A stretch of DNA of 64,000 nt from assembly GCF_002909235.1 (NCBI RefSeq), contig NZ_PHQQ01000024.1, positions 1 through 64,000 on the forward strand. Direction: 5' to 3'. The position numbers and the translations under genes are program-made. The notes under the pieces are model-generated. The model searched no databases. It saw only the letters and a list, made by a program, of their open reading frames with translations, and was not told where the DNA came from. This stretch comes from Arenibacter catalasegens. Its GTDB lineage: Bacteria; Bacteroidota; Bacteroidia; Flavobacteriales; Flavobacteriaceae. This document shows, one piece after another, positions 1-8,857 of the stretch (its first letter is position 1; each line of letters opens with the position of its first letter).

Positions 1-130
1 TCTTCAACTAATTGAAGCTTAAAAGAAATGGAGTAATCTTTTTGGGTACGCCTGGTATACCCCACATTTTCTGATGTTTTCATTACACTAAGTTTTTAGT
101 GTATCACTATTTCAGGACGGGACAAGTTCG

Positions 131-173
131 AAAAAAAGAAAGCCTACAACAAAATTGTAAGCTTTCTTTTTTT
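131..173. terminator. Bidirectional rho-independent terminator after the metal efflux operon
   Basis: Inverted repeat with arms at 134-149 and 155-170 (AAGAAAGC... / ...GCTTTCTT, one mismatch), a 5-base loop, and A/T runs on both sides. It lies 34 bases past the stop of the cusA-like gene, so on the minus strand it would end that operon. Confidence 0.75.
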
Positions 174-206
174 CTAGAAATCCTAATTCCCCTAAAACGC
201 ACACAT

Positions 207-3200
207 TTACTTATTCGTTTTTAATGATCTTTTAACCACTAATTGATACACACAAGGGATTACGACCAAATTTAAAATAGTCGCAGATAATAATCCTCCT
301 AGAATAACCACTGCCATAGGGCTTTGTATTTCACTACCAGGCTCCTCACCTTTTAGAGCCAATGGTATTAAAGCCAAACCTGTTGTAAAGGCTGTCATTA
401 AGATCGGGTTTAGCCGATCTAATGCTCCTGTTTTTATCAATTGAAAACCTTTCATTCCTTCCTTTCGCAAATCCTCATATCTGGATACCAATAGGATTCC
501 ATTTCGGGTTGCGATACCGAAAAGGCTAATAAAACCTATGGTCACTGCGATACTGATAATTCCGGAAGTGAAGTACACGATCAATATACCACCGATTAAA
601 GCCAAAGGCAGATTGATCAATACTACAAATGCCAGTTTTACATCTTTAAATTCATAATACAATAGCAAGAAAATGATAGCTATTGCAATGATTGCAGCTA
701 ACATAAGTAATTGGGATGCTTTGGACTCGCTTTCAAACTGTCCTCCATATTCCACCCGATAACCTTCCGGCATTGTTACATTACTGGCAACAACATCCTT
801 TATTTCGTTTACGGCACTTCGTAAATCCCTGCCCTGTACATTGGCAGCGACTACAATTTTACGTTGCACATCCTCTCGGTTAATAGTGTTTGGACTGCTC
901 ACGGATTGAACGGTTGCCAATTCACCTAATATTGTGTATCCGCCATTAGGAAGGCTTACTAATGTATTGTTGATGTTCTCAATGTCATTCCTAAATGGTT
1001 TTTCGTAGCGCACAACCAGATCGAAATATTGTTGACCTTCATAAATTTCACCCGCTTCTTCACCGGCAAAAGCGATATCTAACTGCTCCATTAAATTGCC
1101 AACTGTCATTCCGTAGGCTGCCAAAATTTGACGTTTAGCCTTGATGCGTATTTGCGGAACTTCTATTTGTTGGTCTACCGCTACATCCGCCAAGCCATCA
1201 ATATCTTTGATGTTCTGCTCTACACTCTTGCCTACTTCAAATAAACGTTGTAGATCGGAACCATAAATCTTGATCGCAATATTGGCACGTGTACCTGATA
1301 GCATATGATCTATCCGGTGTGCGATGGGTTGCCCCAAAGTAATATTTACCCCTGGGGCAATGCTTAATTTGGTTCGGACTTCTTCAAAAAATTCTTCCTT
1401 GGTTTTGTCTTTCAAAATAAAGGGCACATCAATTTCTGAAGCATTTACACCTTGTGCGTGTTCATCCAGTTCTGCTCGTCCTTGTCTTCGGGTAACCACT
1501 TCAACTTCGGGCAGATCCAGTAATATCGTCTCTATCAATTTTCCTGTTTTGTTGCTCTCTTCCAAAGACATTCCCGGTGGTCCTACCACATTAATTACCA
1601 AAGAACCTTCATTAAATTCTGGAAGAAAACTTCTTCCCAATTGTGTTAAAACCAAAAGACTTACCATAAAGGCAATGACCGTTACACCAATGACAGCTTT
1701 TGGAATTTTTGTGGCACGTTCCAAAATATGTCCATAATGTTTCTGTAACCAACGTTCCACCCGTGTGCCCTCTGCTTGTTTGTTCAAAAGCTTTTCATTA
1801 TCCAACAAATAGGAACATAATATTGGGGTTACCGTTACAGCCACGATCAAAGAAGTTAGAACAGATGTTACAAACGCAATGCCCAACGGTTGCAATAATC
1901 GACCTTCCATCCCGCTCAAAAAGAACAGCGGTATAAATGATACAATGATAATCAAGGTGGCGATAATAATAGAACTTCGTATTTCTACGGAAGCGTCCCG
2001 CACAACAGTAATTGTCGATTGCCGTTCCGACTTTGGTTTTCTAATATTTTCGCGCAAACGTTTAAAGACGTTTTCCACATCAATAATAGCATCATCCACC
2101 AAGGCGCCTATAGCAATTGCCATCCCGCCTAAACTCATGGTATTAATGGTATAACCCAGCCATTTTAAGATGATAATGGACACCAATAAGGAAATAGGAA
2201 TGGCAAGCAATGAAATTACCGTTGTTCTCCAATTCATTAAAAAGATGAAAAGGATGATCATTACAAAGAATGCACCTTCCATTAAGGTTTGATTCAAATT
2301 ACTGATCGAGGCATCAATAAAATCGGATTGTCTAAAGATTTGACTTTTGATGTTTACACCTTTTGGCAAAGTTGCTTGTAAATCGGCAATAGCTTCATCC
2401 AAACGATCTGTAAGTTCCAATGTGTTTACATCCGGTTGCTTTGAAATGGTTAAGATCACCGCCGGGTTCGCATTCAATGAACCATCCCCGATCTTATCGG
2501 CAGCTCCAATTTGCACCGTGGCCACATCCTTAATTTTGATGGTTTGACCATTGACTTGTTTTAAAACTGCTTCCTGTAAATCCTCCAAAGCATAAGCTCT
2601 ACCACTCCCTTTGATGATGTATTGATTGCCATATTGGTTGATAACACCACCTGGAGCATTGGTATTGGCCTCTTTAACCTTTTCTACCAATTCTGAAAGA
2701 CTTACGTTGTAATGTTTCATCTTTTCAGGGTTCGCAAATACTTGGTATTGCTTATAATCACCACCAATAACCACCACATTGGCGATACCACCAATTGCTT
2801 TTATACGTGGTCGAATGGTCCAATCGGAAAGGGTTCTGAGCTCCATTGCCGAAAGGCTATCCGAAGTAACTCCCAGGAGCATTATTTCGCCCATAATGGA
2901 TGAAATAGGAGCCATAGTCGGCGCACCTATTCCTTCTGGTAAATTTTCCCTTACCATTGGGATCCGTTCGCTCACAATTTGGCGTGCACGATAGATATCG
3001 GTTCCCCAATCAAATTCTACCCAAACAATGGATATACCTGCTGCCGATGAAGAACGGATTCTTCGAACATTTGGCGAGCCGTTCAAGGCTGTTTCCAGTT
3101 GATAGGTTACTAATTTTTCGACTTCTTCAGATTCCATTCCATGGGCTTCGGTAAGAATGGTTACCGTAGGTGCCGTAAGGTCTGGGAATACATCGACGTT

Positions 3201-3302
3201 CATTGTCCTGGCATAGTAAATACCCAACATGCTCAATGCAACCGCTCCCAATAGAATGAGCAATCTATTTTGAAGTGAAATTGATAATATTTTGTTTAAC
3301 AT
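207..3302 (-). CDS. cusA: Heavy-metal efflux RND transporter, inner-membrane pump (CusA/CzcA family)
   Basis: A 1031-residue proton-driven pump that exports metal ions (Cu/Ag or divalent metals) from inner membrane or periplasm through a tripartite envelope channel. The length is normal for HME-RND pumps. The first membrane segment is at about residues 12-30, followed by a periplasmic porter domain; a second hydrophobic cluster starts near 343. The TM4 proton-relay region at 401-411 reads LVDDAIIDVEN, with the acidic residues expected of the family, and the GGMAIAIG stretch before it resembles CusA more than CzcA. It is the last gene of a minus-strand operon, 14 bases after the adaptor gene. 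The metal cannot be fixed from sequence alone; the gene symbol denotes the family. Confidence 0.93.
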   Translation of the reverse strand: MLNKILSISLQNRLLILLGAVALSMLGIYYARTMNVDVFPDLTAPTVTILTEAHGMESEEVEKLVTYQLETALNGSPNVRRIRSSSAAGISIVWVEFDWGTDIYRARQIVSERIPMVRENLPEGIGAPTMAPISSIMGEIMLLGVTSDSLSAMELRTLSDWTIRPRIKAIGGIANVVVIGGDYKQYQVFANPEKMKHYNVSLSELVEKVKEANTNAPGGVINQYGNQYIIKGSGRAYALEDLQEAVLKQVNGQTIKIKDVATVQIGAADKIGDGSLNANPAVILTISKQPDVNTLELTDRLDEAIADLQATLPKGVNIKSQIFRQSDFIDASISNLNQTLMEGAFFVMIILFIFLMNWRTTVISLLAIPISLLVSIIILKWLGYTINTMSLGGMAIAIGALVDDAIIDVENVFKRLRENIRKPKSERQSTITVVRDASVEIRSSIIIATLIIIVSFIPLFFLSGMEGRLLQPLGIAFVTSVLTSLIVAVTVTPILCSYLLDNEKLLNKQAEGTRVERWLQKHYGHILERATKIPKAVIGVTVIAFMVSLLVLTQLGRSFLPEFNEGSLVINVVGPPGMSLEESNKTGKLIETILLDLPEVEVVTRRQGRAELDEHAQGVNASEIDVPFILKDKTKEEFFEEVRTKLSIAPGVNITLGQPIAHRIDHMLSGTRANIAIKIYGSDLQRLFEVGKSVEQNIKDIDGLADVAVDQQIEVPQIRIKAKRQILAAYGMTVGNLMEQLDIAFAGEEAGEIYEGQQYFDLVVRYEKPFRNDIENINNTLVSLPNGGYTILGELATVQSVSSPNTINREDVQRKIVVAANVQGRDLRSAVNEIKDVVASNVTMPEGYRVEYGGQFESESKASQLLMLAAIIAIAIIFLLLYYEFKDVKLAFVVLINLPLALIGGILIVYFTSGIISIAVTIGFISLFGIATRNGILLVSRYEDLRKEGMKGFQLIKTGALDRLNPILMTAFTTGLALIPLALKGEEPGSEIQSPMAVVILGGLLSATILNLVVIPCVYQLVVKRSLKTNK

Positions 3303-3316
3303 TTCTCTTCGATTTT

Positions 3317-4819
3317 TTAATGTTCGTGACCGTGTGCAGGTGTTGAACCGGACATTGAAGCCATTTTAACCTGATATGCTCCTGTGGTTACTACTACTTC
3401 CCCAATCTCTAGACCTTGGAGTATTTCTACATTTTCCCCATTGCGCTTTCCAATTTTTACAGGCCTTCTTTCAAAACTTTCTCCTGAAAGTTGTACCATA
3501 ACGGAATAACTACCATAATCTTCCAACAGAGCATTTACAGGAATCATTGTGTTTTGGGTTGCGTTGCCCATTGCAATTTGAACCTGGGTCAGGCTCCCTT
3601 CCGGCATTTCAATATCGTCATTGACCTGGGCAAATACAGAAATTAGCGGTCTGTTGTTATCTACATCTTTAGCAATGGAAAGAATCGAACCTCCAGAAGA
3701 TGCAGCATTACGCCATTGGCCATCCTTGGTTTGATACCAAATGCTTTGTGCATTCTCCACGGTAAGTCCATAAGAAGGTGCAATCTGGGTCTTTAAAACC
3801 CTGGACCGATGCGTTCCTACCGTTACCATTGCAGCGCCTTGGTCTACATAATCCCCATTGGCAACATTTATCGCTGTGATATAACCATCAAATGGTGCCC
3901 GAATTTGCTTTCTGTCACCAGCAACTCCTGCCGCAAGGCCTTGATAATTGGATCGGGCGATATTGAAATTGCTTTCTACTTTTTCAAACTCTGCTTTAGG
4001 AACAATTTTCGATTCGTACAATTGCTTTTTACGTTCATATTCGGACTTTGCCTGTTCAAAACTGGAACGTGCCTTTGCAATTTCTATACTCAAATTATTG
4101 GATGCCAAACCTTGACTGCTTACATTGATCAATAACTGGCCTTTTTTAACTGGCGTACCCTCGGTAAGATTGCCAACTGCAAAATCCACCACACCGTTAG
4201 ATTTTGCAACCATTGTCATAACGGAGCCTGGCGAAGGCATCCAAACACCTGAGGTATTTATAACATCATAGATTTTACCATTGACCGCAGCAGCTGTCTG
4301 AAAGTCTATTTTCCAAGCTTGTTCCTTCAAAAATGAAATGCTCCCATCATCTTTAGCTGCACCCAAGGCCTTTATGGCTTCATCTGCATTGGCAAATACA
4401 GTAACATCATCAATAACGATCTTATCTGAATATCCGGGCGTATTTAATTCAAAGACCAACTGATAGTTCCCTCCTTCTTTGGGCTGAATGGCAGGTGAAA
4501 ATATCCCAAGTGATGAAGGTGCATCCACCGTATTCCTGATGCCCTTACCTTCTTTTATTAAGCTTACGGTTACCGAACCTTCCCTAACAGGCTGGTGTTT
4601 GTCCATTTCGGTAAAATGAGCGGCGAATCTACTTCCCTGACCCACTATTAGTGCCGGAAACTCAACAAATAGTTCTGTTTTGTCCGTCCAGATCGTATGG
4701 TCCAATCGGGGAATTTCTTCTCCAACATGACTACCATCGGCATTATGTGCGTGTGCATTTTCTGCCTTGTCATTACAAGACATTGCCAAAAAGGCAAGCA
4801 CTATAATTATATATTTCAT
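3317..4819 (-). CDS. cusB: RND efflux periplasmic adaptor lipoprotein (CusB/CzcB-like)
   Basis: A 500-residue membrane-fusion protein linking the inner-membrane pump to the outer-membrane channel. An SpII signal ends in the lipobox LAMSC (Cys15), so it is probably lipid-anchored. A His-rich stretch follows (HAHNADGSH), then a family-typical extra N-terminal domain, a coiled-coil hairpin around residues 235-290 (alternating charged A/E/K-rich helices), and a beta-barrel/lipoyl region with the usual VxxGDYVDQG turn. The C-terminus ends in a His motif (AHGHEH), suggesting metal binding. It is spaced 14 bases from cusA and 20 bases from the small lipoprotein gene upstream, consistent with one operon. 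Confidence 0.92.
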   Translation of the reverse strand: MKYIIIVLAFLAMSCNDKAENAHAHNADGSHVGEEIPRLDHTIWTDKTELFVEFPALIVGQGSRFAAHFTEMDKHQPVREGSVTVSLIKEGKGIRNTVDAPSSLGIFSPAIQPKEGGNYQLVFELNTPGYSDKIVIDDVTVFANADEAIKALGAAKDDGSISFLKEQAWKIDFQTAAAVNGKIYDVINTSGVWMPSPGSVMTMVAKSNGVVDFAVGNLTEGTPVKKGQLLINVSSQGLASNNLSIEIAKARSSFEQAKSEYERKKQLYESKIVPKAEFEKVESNFNIARSNYQGLAAGVAGDRKQIRAPFDGYITAINVANGDYVDQGAAMVTVGTHRSRVLKTQIAPSYGLTVENAQSIWYQTKDGQWRNAASSGGSILSIAKDVDNNRPLISVFAQVNDDIEMPEGSLTQVQIAMGNATQNTMIPVNALLEDYGSYSVMVQLSGESFERRPVKIGKRNGENVEILQGLEIGEVVVTTGAYQVKMASMSGSTPAHGHEH

Positions 4820-4839
4820 TTGCTACAACTATTTATATA

Positions 4840-5082
4840 TTAATGATTGTGGTGCTCAGAACCATCATCATGTTTATGGGTTTCAGGTTTAATTTCCATA
4901 GAATCCTTATCAACATGGAACTCTTCTTGTTCTATAGTTTCCTCGTGCATATGGCCTCCATCTGCATCGTGTTCATGACCGTGCTCTTCTGTACTTTCTG
5001 TCTTAGATTTTGTGTCTCTACAAGAAGTTAAGGCCACTGTTGAAATTAAGGCTACTGCGTATACTATTTTTGAAATTTTCAT
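4840..5082 (-). CDS. Small His-rich lipoprotein of the efflux operon
   Basis: An 80-residue protein with an SpII signal (lipobox LTSC, Cys21) followed by a strongly acidic, His-rich tail containing HGHEHD, GGHMHEE, HKHDD and HHNH. It sits between the TolC-like and adaptor genes with short gaps (about 20 bases each), so it is almost certainly co-expressed with the exporter. The composition suggests a periplasmic metal buffer or chaperone that feeds the adaptor; that role is inference. I know no named family for it. Confidence 0.8.
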   Translation of the reverse strand: MKISKIVYAVALISTVALTSCRDTKSKTESTEEHGHEHDADGGHMHEETIEQEEFHVDKDSMEIKPETHKHDDGSEHHNH

Positions 5083-5100
5083 AATGTTCTGTTTTAAAAT

Positions 5101-6285
5101 TTATAATTGATGTTTTAATAATTCTGCTTGAAGTAAATGCAAATCTTTTTCCATTTGCAGCATTTTATCGAAGGCATTTCGGTAAAACTGCAACTCTACA
5201 TAGTAATCCATAAAAGAATACTCACCCAACATATAGGCCTTAAAAAGTAATTTCTCACTTTCCAAATTGCCCATCGTAGTTTGATACTCATTGTACTTTG
5301 AGCGCATTAATTGGTAGCGATTAAAAGATTCTTGAAATTGGGCGTAAAGCGTAGTTAAGATTACTTGCGAATTGGATTGCTGATACTCATGGTTTGCTTG
5401 TGCAGCTTTTACTTTGTTCTTACTGCCCCATAAGGGAATGGAAAGTCCACCGTAAAATCCCGAATAATTATTGCCATTTACACCCTGATAGTTGTAGCCT
5501 AGGGCAACATTGGGAAGTAGCTTGTTTTGCTCCAATTTCATTTTTCGCAAAGAAGCAACCTCATTTGTCTTTAATTCCAGTAGGGCAGGGTCTTGTACTA
5601 ATTTTTCCCGCCAAAGGTTGTCCCTACTTCCTATTTCTACAGGCAAATCAATTAGCAATGAAAGTCCATCCAAAGGTTTGTCGCCATTTAAGGTCTTTAG
5701 TTTAGATACTAGGATTTGGATGTCATTTTCGATCTGTTCCAGCACAAATTGTTCCTGAATCCAGGCAACTTTGGCTTTATTCAAATCTAAAATGCCTACT
5801 TGCTCCTTATTATAGAGCTCTCGAATCTGATCAAATACCTGTTTGCCCTGAGCTCTTCTTTCGGCCTCAATTCCTTTTTGCTTCTTTAGGTAAGCAAGTT
5901 CTATAAGAAACTCCTTCGCATTTAATAGCACCAACTGTCTCTTTTTTGTATAGACAGTTTGTAGTTGCTCCGATCTTAAATCGTTCCACTTACCCCTTGC
6001 AGCATATACCGTTGGAAACTCAAAAGATTGTGATATTTGATATTCCGAATAGGTATCCGTGGTATTATCGCCAAAGGGCAGATAATAGCCAGAGAGCTGT
6101 GGGTCCGGCAAATTGTTGGTGCTCTTGTTTTCGAGCTGTTGACTTTCAATATAGGATTGATAGCCTTGTAACTCGGTATTATTCTGTTCTATTTTAAGAA
6201 GTAATTCCGCCAAATTTCGAGTTTGAGAGAAACCACTAACAAAAAACAGGCATCCGCAAATAGCGAATACTATATGTTTATTCAT
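5101..6285 (-). CDS. TolC-family outer-membrane efflux channel (CusC-like)
   Basis: A 394-residue outer-membrane factor with a cleavable signal peptide (hydrophobic residues 5-18, then SQT). The body is helical with TolC-like repeats: coiled-coil segments with ELKTNE, GLSIPLWG (the typical strand motif of the outer-membrane barrel) and a C-terminal RNAFDKMLQ helix. It is shorter than E. coli TolC, as is common for Bacteroidota members of the family. It would form the exit duct for the CusBA complex encoded downstream. The upstream gap of about 90 bases contains a small hairpin (6313-6328). Confidence 0.88.
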   Translation of the reverse strand: MNKHIVFAICGCLFFVSGFSQTRNLAELLLKIEQNNTELQGYQSYIESQQLENKSTNNLPDPQLSGYYLPFGDNTTDTYSEYQISQSFEFPTVYAARGKWNDLRSEQLQTVYTKKRQLVLLNAKEFLIELAYLKKQKGIEAERRAQGKQVFDQIRELYNKEQVGILDLNKAKVAWIQEQFVLEQIENDIQILVSKLKTLNGDKPLDGLSLLIDLPVEIGSRDNLWREKLVQDPALLELKTNEVASLRKMKLEQNKLLPNVALGYNYQGVNGNNYSGFYGGLSIPLWGSKNKVKAAQANHEYQQSNSQVILTTLYAQFQESFNRYQLMRSKYNEYQTTMGNLESEKLLFKAYMLGEYSFMDYYVELQFYRNAFDKMLQMEKDLHLLQAELLKHQL

Positions 6286-6312
6286 TGTGTGTGAATTTTA
6301 GGTTTAATCTTG

Positions 6313-6328
6313 CCTGTCGGCAGACAGG
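6313..6328. repeat. Small GC-rich hairpin (CCTGTC-GGCA-GACAGG)
   Basis: A perfect 6-bp stem with a 4-base loop in the gap between the His-rich first gene and the TolC-like gene of the efflux operon. It lacks a T-run, so it looks more like a short interspersed palindrome or an mRNA processing site than a terminator. Confidence 0.4.
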
Positions 6329-6379
6329 TCTGAAATCTTAAAAAGGATTACTACCGTTCCGGCAAGTATTCCTAATCGA

Positions 6380-6820
6380 TTAACCTAAAGATGGGGGACC
6401 TCGCGTATCGAGGGAGGAGAGATAAGAATTAAAATAAGTATTCGGTGGATGATAAATAGGAGATGCTCTATTTTGCCCATCATCAATTAAAAAAAGACCT
6501 TGAATATCAAAAACACCATTAGCAATCTCTTTACCAATAATGGTCTGTTTTTCAACAATGTCTCTGTTAAATAGGCCAATTTCGCTCGACACCGTAGAAT
6601 GGACGTGCATATCCAAAAAGAATCCAAAGAAACCTAAAGGTGAATTTTCGTCTTCTTGGGAATGATCATCATTGTGATGGTGTTCGCCCTTATGTGCAAT
6701 ATCTGAATGTGAATGTGTTTCCTCATGTTGATGATGCAAATGAGGAAAGGCTTGATGCAACATCATAAAGCTGAATATCCCTAAAAAGAAAAGTGCTTTT
6801 ATGTGAATTTGTTTTTGCAT
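6380..6820 (-). CDS. His-rich membrane/secreted protein heading the efflux operon
   Basis: A 146-residue protein starting at ATG 6820; the upstream TTG at 6829 is part of the -7 box and is rejected as a start. A hydrophobic segment (residues 9-24) is followed by a cluster rich in His, Asp and Glu (HLHHQHEETHSHSD, HHHNDDH), then a less charged C-terminal part with GLFLIDDGQ and a tail ending DTRGPPSLG. Proteins of this kind are commonly first in Bacteroidota metal-efflux operons. A role in binding or sensing metal at the membrane is inferred from composition only. Confidence 0.75.
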   Translation of the reverse strand: MQKQIHIKALFFLGIFSFMMLHQAFPHLHHQHEETHSHSDIAHKGEHHHNDDHSQEDENSPLGFFGFFLDMHVHSTVSSEIGLFNRDIVEKQTIIGKEIANGVFDIQGLFLIDDGQNRASPIYHPPNTYFNSYLSSLDTRGPPSLG

Positions 6821-6826
6821 CGATAA

Positions 6827-6834
6827 CAAAGATA
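6827..6834 (-). promoter_or_regulatory. -7 promoter box TATCTTTG of the efflux operon
   Basis: On the minus strand this is an exact match to the Bacteroidota sigma -7 consensus TAnnTTTG, with a TTTG 23 bases upstream as a possible -33 element. The box ends only 6 bases before the ATG at 6820, so the transcript would have almost no leader. Confidence 0.6.
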
Positions 6835-7007
6835 GAACTATTTTAATAGAAAAATCTCAAACTATTCTGGAAACAATAAAGGTTCATTCACTTTATTATA
6901 GGAAATCATATACTCGTTTAGACTATTTTCTCCAAAAAGATTGCCTATTTAACAAAATATGCAATCATGGAATAGCGTACATTACTACTCCTTATAAAAT
7001 AAAAAAA

Positions 7008-7910
7008 ATGAAATATTTTTTGTGTGGCATCTTTAGTTGTATTTTTTTTCAAAGCTTCTCCCAAAACTATTTTGATATTCTCAATTTAACCTATACCAAT
7101 ACCACACCAAACGATTTTGAAGTTTCAGATAAAAGGTCCACTGTGGAAGAATTGGCATTGGAACTTAACTTTCCCGTTCTAATAAATGACAAAACTATTT
7201 TACTTACCGGGCTTGTCGCAAATAAAACACAAGTGAAATTAGATGCTGATATGCCCAGATCTAGCTTAGATGTTTTGGGGTTGAATTTTGGTGTCAATAG
7301 AACTTTTGATGATAAATGGTCCGCTACATTTATGGCGTTTTCTAAAATAGCTTCGGATAAAATTAAGCTCTCAAATGAAAACTTTCAACTGGGATTATTA
7401 TCCCTATTCACCAATAAAAAAAGCACTGATCTAAAATACAGATATGGTGTATATGCCAATACCGAAAAATACGGATTAATTGTAGTTCCTATTTTGGGTT
7501 TATATTATATGAGCGACAACAAGAAATTTGTAGCGAATCTAAATTTACCAATTATTGGAGATATCAATTATCAAATAAATAATAATGCTTGGCTCGGAAT
7601 GCGGTTTGATGGACTGGGCACTACCTACAGTTTAAATGATCAAAGCTATAGCGCCAATGGAGCCTATGTTTCTAAAACTTCCAATGAATTGGTAAGCTAT
7701 TTGAGGTTTAAGTTGATTAAATCCATCTATCTAAACACAAAAATATGCTATGCCATCAGTAGGAATTATAAAGTATTCGATGCTAATGATAAAATTGATT
7801 TGGCTTTAAGTTCTTTTTATTTTGGCGATAATAGAACCCAATTAAATGAACGTTTTAAGGATGGTGCTATTTTTAAAGTAGAGCTATTTTATAGGCTTCA
7901 TTTTGATTAA
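7008..7910 (+). CDS. Outer-membrane beta-barrel protein (DUF6268-like)
   Basis: A 300-residue protein with an N-terminal signal peptide (hydrophobic residues 3-16, then SFSQN) and a body of alternating polar/aromatic strands ending in an aromatic-rich final strand (VELFYRLHFD), typical of an outer-membrane barrel. It resembles the Bacteroidota DUF6268 group. It is divergent from the metal-efflux operon across a 180-base gap, but nothing in the sequence shows a functional link. Substrate and role are unknown. Confidence 0.7.
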   Translation: MKYFLCGIFSCIFFQSFSQNYFDILNLTYTNTTPNDFEVSDKRSTVEELALELNFPVLINDKTILLTGLVANKTQVKLDADMPRSSLDVLGLNFGVNRTFDDKWSATFMAFSKIASDKIKLSNENFQLGLLSLFTNKKSTDLKYRYGVYANTEKYGLIVVPILGLYYMSDNKKFVANLNLPIIGDINYQINNNAWLGMRFDGLGTTYSLNDQSYSANGAYVSKTSNELVSYLRFKLIKSIYLNTKICYAISRNYKVFDANDKIDLALSSFYFGDNRTQLNERFKDGAIFKVELFYRLHFD

Positions 7911-8099
7911 GGTCTTACCATCAAATAATCAATAATTCCATAAACAAGAACACTCCCCTCCTATCTCTCCGACAGCGCCTAGGCAGTACATTTTATTCTG
8001 TAATTAATTAAAGCTATAACCAATGGCTTTCCCAATCTTCAATAAAGAGGGAATGCACCAAAGATATATGGCAAAGGAGGGTTTCAATGGCCGTGACAC

Positions 8100-8504
8100 C
8101 TAGGCTTTAAGTGATTTCATGTCGATTACAAACCGATAATGTACATCACTCTTTAACATACGTTCATAGGCCTTATTGATATCTTGAATTTCAATGACTT
8201 CAACATCTGAAGTAATGTTATGTTTTCCTCAGAAATCCAATAATTCTTGAGTTTCTGCAATCCCACCAATTAAGGAACCTGCAACAGACTTTCGCCCCAT
8301 GATCATAGGCACCGTCATCAACATTGGGTTCAAAGGTCCCAAATAGCCAACAACCACCAAAGTTCCATTGGTGTTTAAAGTCCCGATATACGGATTTAAA
8401 TCATGTGCGTAGGGCACAGTGTCTATGATTACATCAAAATTACCCATAACGCCTTTCATTTGCCCTTCATAAGTGGATATGATTACTTGATCTGTTCCTT
8501 GAGC
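8100..8504 (-). pseudogene. Decayed zinc-dependent alcohol dehydrogenase (C-terminal remnant with internal stop)
   Basis: The minus-strand frame from 8504 encodes the C-terminal Rossmann part of a YahK/AdhA-type NAD(P)-dependent alcohol dehydrogenase: GTDQVIIST, FDVIIDTV, then GTLVVVGYLGP and SLIGGIAETQELLDF. An in-frame TGA at 8229-8231 falls where relatives usually carry Cys in the DFC-x-x-H segment; after it the frame continues with [19 protein letters not shown] and [12 protein letters not shown] to a TAG at 8100-8102. The first half of the enzyme, including the catalytic zinc site, is missing upstream of a TAG at 8505-8507. So there is both a 5' truncation and a nonsense mutation. Confidence 0.85.
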
Positions 8505-8521
8505 CTATCAAATATTAAAAC

Positions 8522-8553
8522 AAAAAAAACCATCTTGATAGATGGTTTTTTTT
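8522..8553. terminator. Terminator downstream of the cold-shock gene
   Basis: Perfect 13-base arms (A-run + CCATC / GATGG + T-run) around a TTGATA loop. On the minus strand it lies 25 bases past the stop of the cold-shock gene. Confidence 0.8.
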
Positions 8554-8577
8554 AAGTATAATTTCGAGTTGGATGTA

Positions 8578-8820
8578 TTACTTCGTACGTACGTTTACGG
8601 CACATAGCCCTTTATCCCCTTTTTCTATCTCAAATGTTACCTGATCGTTTTTTTTAATCTTGCCAACAACATTTGATGCGTGTACAAAGAATTCTTCTTC
8701 CGAATCCTTAAGGCTTATAAAACCAAATTTTTTGGTTTTATTGTAAAATTTTACCGTACCCTCTTTAATACCACTTCCTTTATTAATATTCAATAATTTA
8801 TAAAAAAACTGTTTAATCAT
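8578..8820 (-). CDS. Cold-shock domain protein
   Basis: An 80-residue protein with an 18-residue hydrophobic/basic N-terminal extension before a single OB-fold cold-shock domain. The RNP1-like motif is KKFGFISL and RNP2 is FFVHAS; the domain ends in GLCAVNVRTK as in CspA proteins. It would bind single-stranded RNA/DNA as an RNA chaperone. It lies 37 bases downstream of the desaturase gene on the same strand, so the two may be transcribed together as a cold-response pair (inference). It differs from the canonical 64-residue paralogue at 30361. Confidence 0.9.
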   Translation of the reverse strand: MIKQFFYKLLNINKGSGIKEGTVKFYNKTKKFGFISLKDSEEEFFVHASNVVGKIKKNDQVTFEIEKGDKGLCAVNVRTK

Positions 8821-8857
8821 TATTCCTTAATTTTTTTCAAATTTATGCTTATTTATC

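Noticed and set aside
85-102. Hairpin ACACTAA-GTTT-TTAGTGT at the window start
   Set aside because: AT-rich and isolated, no T-run; too little context to call a function.
8023-8103. 26-codon plus-strand ORF beside the alcohol dehydrogenase remnant
   Set aside because: Too short, no homology, overlaps the antisense pseudogene.
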